Assembly (NCBI RefSeq): GCF_009801115.1
Contig: NZ_VTOL01000004.1
Location: 434,001-498,000 of the forward strand
DNA: 64,000 bases
Direction of reading: 5' to 3'
Source of the DNA: Dyadobacter sp. 3J3
GTDB taxonomy: Bacteria > Bacteroidota > Bacteroidia > Cytophagales > Spirosomataceae
The notes under the pieces were generated by a model. It made no database searches. It was not told where the DNA came from and worked only from the letters and a program-made list of their open reading frames with translations. Positions 61,679 through 64,000 of the stretch are shown one piece after another; positions within the stretch are counted from its first letter, which is position 1; each line of letters begins with the position of its first letter. The translations under genes and the position numbers were made by a program.

Positions 61679-62469
61679 TCACTTCTCAACCAAACTCAAC
61701 CACCCTTTCACCACATTTTTCAAAGATTTTTCCTTAAACTTTACATCATCCAAATCCTTGAAAACCACCGTTCGTCTCTCATCTTTGTAATCTCCCTCCA
61801 AAAAGCCGGAGCTATCATTAACCTTGGTGCCGCTTGGGAAAACGAGCATAATTCTTCCTTTGTGAAGGTTCATCACAACGATATCTCTCTTATATTCTTT
61901 CGGATCAAACGGTTTCATTTCTCCGGTATAGTAAAAACCGGGATTGTTCCATTTGATATGCTCAGCGATTTCTTTATCGGTGCTTAAAATTATTTGGCGT
62001 ATCTCTTCAACAATATTTCCCAGTTCAGGGTCAAGTTTTTGAATAAACCCGGTAACCTGATCCTGGTAAGAAAGTTTTGGTGTTTTTGCCGACGTCTTCT
62101 TTTTGTTTTTAGCTTCTGTTTTTGCCAGGTTTTGTTCAATTCTATATTTCGTAATTTTCGCTACCAAATCTAGTGGAAGTGGTTTATCAAACGGAAACTG
62201 AACAGAACCTTTTGCACCTTGTAAATCGATAATTCTTCCTTAAAAGCTTCAAGCCCGCGTGGAGCTGGATAAAATCCAATGTGATTTTTAAAAGCGGCAT
62301 AATGAACCAGATTTCCGTTCAGTGTGAAAGTCGGGATTCCATAACCGATTTTTTCTTCTGCCTCCGGTGCAGCTTTCCGGATTGTCTGGCGCATATCTTC
62401 CAAAAGTTTTTGGATTTCTTTTGGAAAACCTGCGATGTAGTTATCAACGTCTGGATTATTTTTTGTCAT
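61679..62469 (-). pseudogene. Double DUF1801 protein, interrupted by a -1 frameshift
   Basis: Two open frames read as one gene. The first (62469-62170) encodes a DUF1801 domain (YIAGFPKEIQKLLEDMRQTIRKAAPEAEEKIGYGIPTF, FYPAPRGLEAFKEELSIYK) and then ends in a short out-of-frame tail. Adding one base near 62217-62221 (TACAAGG read as TACAAAGG) restores the expected YKGAKGSVQF-PFDKPLPLDLVAKI and joins it to the second frame (62167-61679), which holds a linker with KNKKKTSAKT and a second DUF1801 domain (IEEIRQIILSTDKEIAEHIKWNNPGFYY). DUF1801 proteins include the YdhG/iron-chaperone-like group; the function is poorly known. Frameshift mutation or sequence error. Confidence 0.8.
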
Positions 62470-62697
62470 AATCGTATAAAGGAATAGGAATATGCTTTTA
62501 TTTTTTTGTCGATAGCGGTAAAAGTGAAGATCGTGTAAGTGCTTTTTTATACCAGACTCTTGGTAATACGTTGAATAGTAAAGAAATGATCAATCAGGAA
62601 TATGATCACTACTGATTTTTTGGAGAGGATTTTCATCTGAGATTTTCTTTAAATTCAGGAGATAAGATACCAGCAAAATTTGTATTATTCTCAGTAT

Positions 62698-63393
62698 TTA
62701 TAAATGTTGACCTAACGTTCCCGCTTTCTCCGTTTTTCTATTTTTATCCTCTAAAAACTTATAAGTTCTGTGGCCAGCCAAAGTTTTATCCAATCGCTCA
62801 AACAACTTATCATTTTTAAACGCATACCAATTGATTTTTAAAAGATAAAGACTGACATATGAATCTGTGTGATCTGCAATATATTCACCGGTTTTCCTGA
62901 CCAGATTTTCTTTTTCAATGGCTTGTTTTTCGACCCAGTAATTCAGACTGTCTGCATTTCTTTCTTTACGTGCACGTTTTTCACCTTCCGAATAAATGAT
63001 AATTCGTTGATCATAAGGTTTTTGAAGACTATCCTGAAATAATTTCCATTCAGGATTACTTTTTGAGTTGCTAACAATAGATTTTGATACATCGGTAGTA
63101 TCCAGCTGAATCCTGGCGCCGGGTTCCAAAAAGAAAAATAGTGAACCCTTCACCTGGGAAACATGCAGCTGATAAAGGTCAGGCACAAGATCACTGGCAA
63201 TTTCCAGATTAAAAATGTCAGAATTCAGTTTTATGGAATGCACAATCGCGGCAAATCCTTTTTCACGTGTAAGCAGAATGGCTTTTCGTCCTTTGAATTC
63301 CTTTGGCGCTGTGATCTGAATTCTAATGTTTTGAGAAAAAGCCGGTGGCGCAATGAATAAAAAAAGTAAAAGGTGAACGAAGTATCTATTCAT
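62698..63393 (-). CDS. DUF4369 protein lacking the usual thioredoxin domain
   Basis: Exported protein of 231 residues with a signal peptide (ending at AFSQN). Residues 22-110 match the DUF4369 domain that precedes TlpA/AhpC-like thioredoxins in Bacteroidota (IRIQITAPKEFKGRKAILLTREKGFAAIVHSI, LEPGARIQLDTTD), followed by the helical linker (EWKLFQDSLQKPYDQRI, YVSLYLLK). The chain then ends (KFLEDKNRKTEKAGTL) where a thioredoxin domain with CxxC normally begins. No remnant of that domain is seen in the 228 nt downstream. It may be a truncated relative or a form without redox activity. Neighbouring genes do not help. Confidence 0.7.
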   Translation of the reverse strand: MNRYFVHLLLFLFIAPPAFSQNIRIQITAPKEFKGRKAILLTREKGFAAIVHSIKLNSDIFNLEIASDLVPDLYQLHVSQVKGSLFFFLEPGARIQLDTTDVSKSIVSNSKSNPEWKLFQDSLQKPYDQRIIIYSEGEKRARKERNADSLNYWVEKQAIEKENLVRKTGEYIADHTDSYVSLYLLKINWYAFKNDKLFERLDKTLAGHRTYKFLEDKNRKTEKAGTLGQHL

Positions 63394-63414
63394 TTTCCTG
63401 AAACGTATGGCTTG

Positions 63415-64000
63415 TTATTTTCCCTTTGACTGGATGACCTCCTGTATATTTCCCAGAAGCGACTGCGGCCCTTTATCATCCTGCAACAATTGCCAGATCA
63501 TGATACCTCCCGTTTTTTCCAAAGCTAATACAGTTTTTTTACGAATGGTTGGAATTCCATTGTAATAAATAATACCGCCATTTACATTAAATTCATCAGT
63601 CTGAATGCCGCCGGGATATTGAAGCAAAAGATTTTTCCAGGAAATACTTTCTGGTGCCGTTCCTCCAAAGCCATATCCATAAAATGGAACGCCAAGACTC
63701 AGTTTTTCTTTTGCAATTCCGCGGGTTTTATTCCAATAGTCAACATCTTCAACAGCCATGTCATAAGGTGCATGTGGGCCAGGTTTTGTCAGATTCCACG
63801 GTCCTGTTTTGTCATAAGACATGATATTTACAAAATCGAATTGCGCGAGTGCTTTGTCTGTAAACTGATCTTTGTAAACCGTAGCGATAGCTGCTGTAAT
63901 CATTTTGTTTTTTAGTCTCAATTGCGCAGCCAGATCAATTACAAAATTTTCATAATTGGCATCAATCAAAGCACCTTCAAGGTCTACATCAATTCCATCC
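63415..64000 (-). CDS. GH18 chitinase-like glycosidase (5' end beyond the window)
   Basis: C-terminal part of a family 18 glycoside hydrolase. The frame continues without a stop to the right edge of the window, where it encodes DGIDVDLEG, the GH18 active-site motif DxxDxDxE with the acid/base Glu. Downstream are FDFVNIMSYDKTG (the conserved Met-Ser-Tyr-Asp strand), KLSLGVPFYGYGF and GGIMIWQLLQDD (the C-terminal Trp strand). At least 195 residues are present. It would cut chitin or another beta-1,4-GlcNAc glycan, or act as a peptidoglycan- or glycoprotein-directed relative. The DUF4369 gene follows 21 nt downstream on the same strand. Confidence 0.9.
   Translation of the reverse strand, partial: DGIDVDLEGALIDANYENFVIDLAAQLRLKNKMITAAIATVYKDQFTDKALAQFDFVNIMSYDKTGPWNLTKPGPHAPYDMAVEDVDYWNKTRGIAKEKLSLGVPFYGYGFGGTAPESISWKNLLLQYPGGIQTDEFNVNGGIIYYNGIPTIRKKTVLALEKTGGIMIWQLLQDDKGPQSLLGNIQEVIQSKGK

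Overview
The window looks like chromosome of a Bacteroidota bacterium of the order Cytophagales; a Dyadobacter-like genome is my best guess, from gene content and style rather than any search. The evidence is a SusC/SusD outer-membrane uptake pair, proteins with C-terminal T9SS sorting tails, TonB receptors with an N-terminal carboxypeptidase-regulatory-like domain, promoters of the Bacteroidota type (TAnnTTTG at -7) and almost no Shine-Dalgarno sites. No plasmid, phage or transposase gene is visible.

Layout. 1-8.7 kb: a sugar-uptake locus (SusC, SusD, a SUT/SLC45-like transporter with an RWGRR-type motif, and a GH13_4 amylosucrase-type enzyme), which reads as a sucrose or related alpha-glucoside system. 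8.7-22.1 kb: housekeeping and accessory genes: a haem c plus FG-GAP protein, argH, an NlpC/P60 hydrolase, purM, a Fic protein, a secreted PQQ-type sugar dehydrogenase, a WG-repeat protein, a family 9 glycosyltransferase, a HicAB toxin-antitoxin pair, and a divergent HxlR regulator/NmrA-type reductase pair. 22.2-24.6 kb: a large secreted glycosidase-like protein.

24.7-41.4 kb is a defence block. A type I restriction-modification operon on the minus strand (half-size HsdS, HsdM, AlbA_2/Schlafen-type ATPase, full HsdS, HsdR, YgjP-like metallopeptidase) diverges from a four-gene Wadjet (jetABCD) operon on the plus strand. jetC carries a single in-frame TAA at codon 472 that splits the SMC-like protein at the edge of its hinge; everything else in the operon looks intact. 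The block ends beside tRNA-Pro(GGG), whose 3' end faces it. Between hsdS and hsdR there are two promoter-plus-hairpin units on the opposite strand that could be small RNAs.

42.0-48.7 kb: an RND efflux operon (TetR, outer-membrane factor, membrane fusion protein, RND pump) with a likely TetR operator. 49.3-54 kb: arginine decarboxylase, a 43-residue lipoprotein, a GmhB-like HAD phosphatase, hemE and an unknown lipoprotein. 54.5-57.5 kb: a T9SS-sorted protein and a two-gene module whose second gene is HicA-like and whose first gene ends in a HicB-like segment, possibly an undescribed toxin-antitoxin arrangement. 57.5-57.9 kb: an array of 13-bp palindromes with a 54-bp period. 57.9-60.6 kb: a TonB receptor behind a TPP riboswitch, hence probably a thiamin (or precursor) receptor. 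60.7-64 kb: a DUF433/DUF5615 toxin-antitoxin pair, a frameshifted double DUF1801 gene with a decayed copy of its 3' end beside it, a DUF4369 protein lacking its usual thioredoxin domain, and the 3' part of a GH18 gene that runs off the window.

Long inverted-repeat elements sit directly after the stop codons of several minus-strand genes (nlpC, the RND pump, the outer-membrane factor, hemE). Two of them share a 17-bp identical core. All functional calls are from reading motifs by eye; no database search was run.
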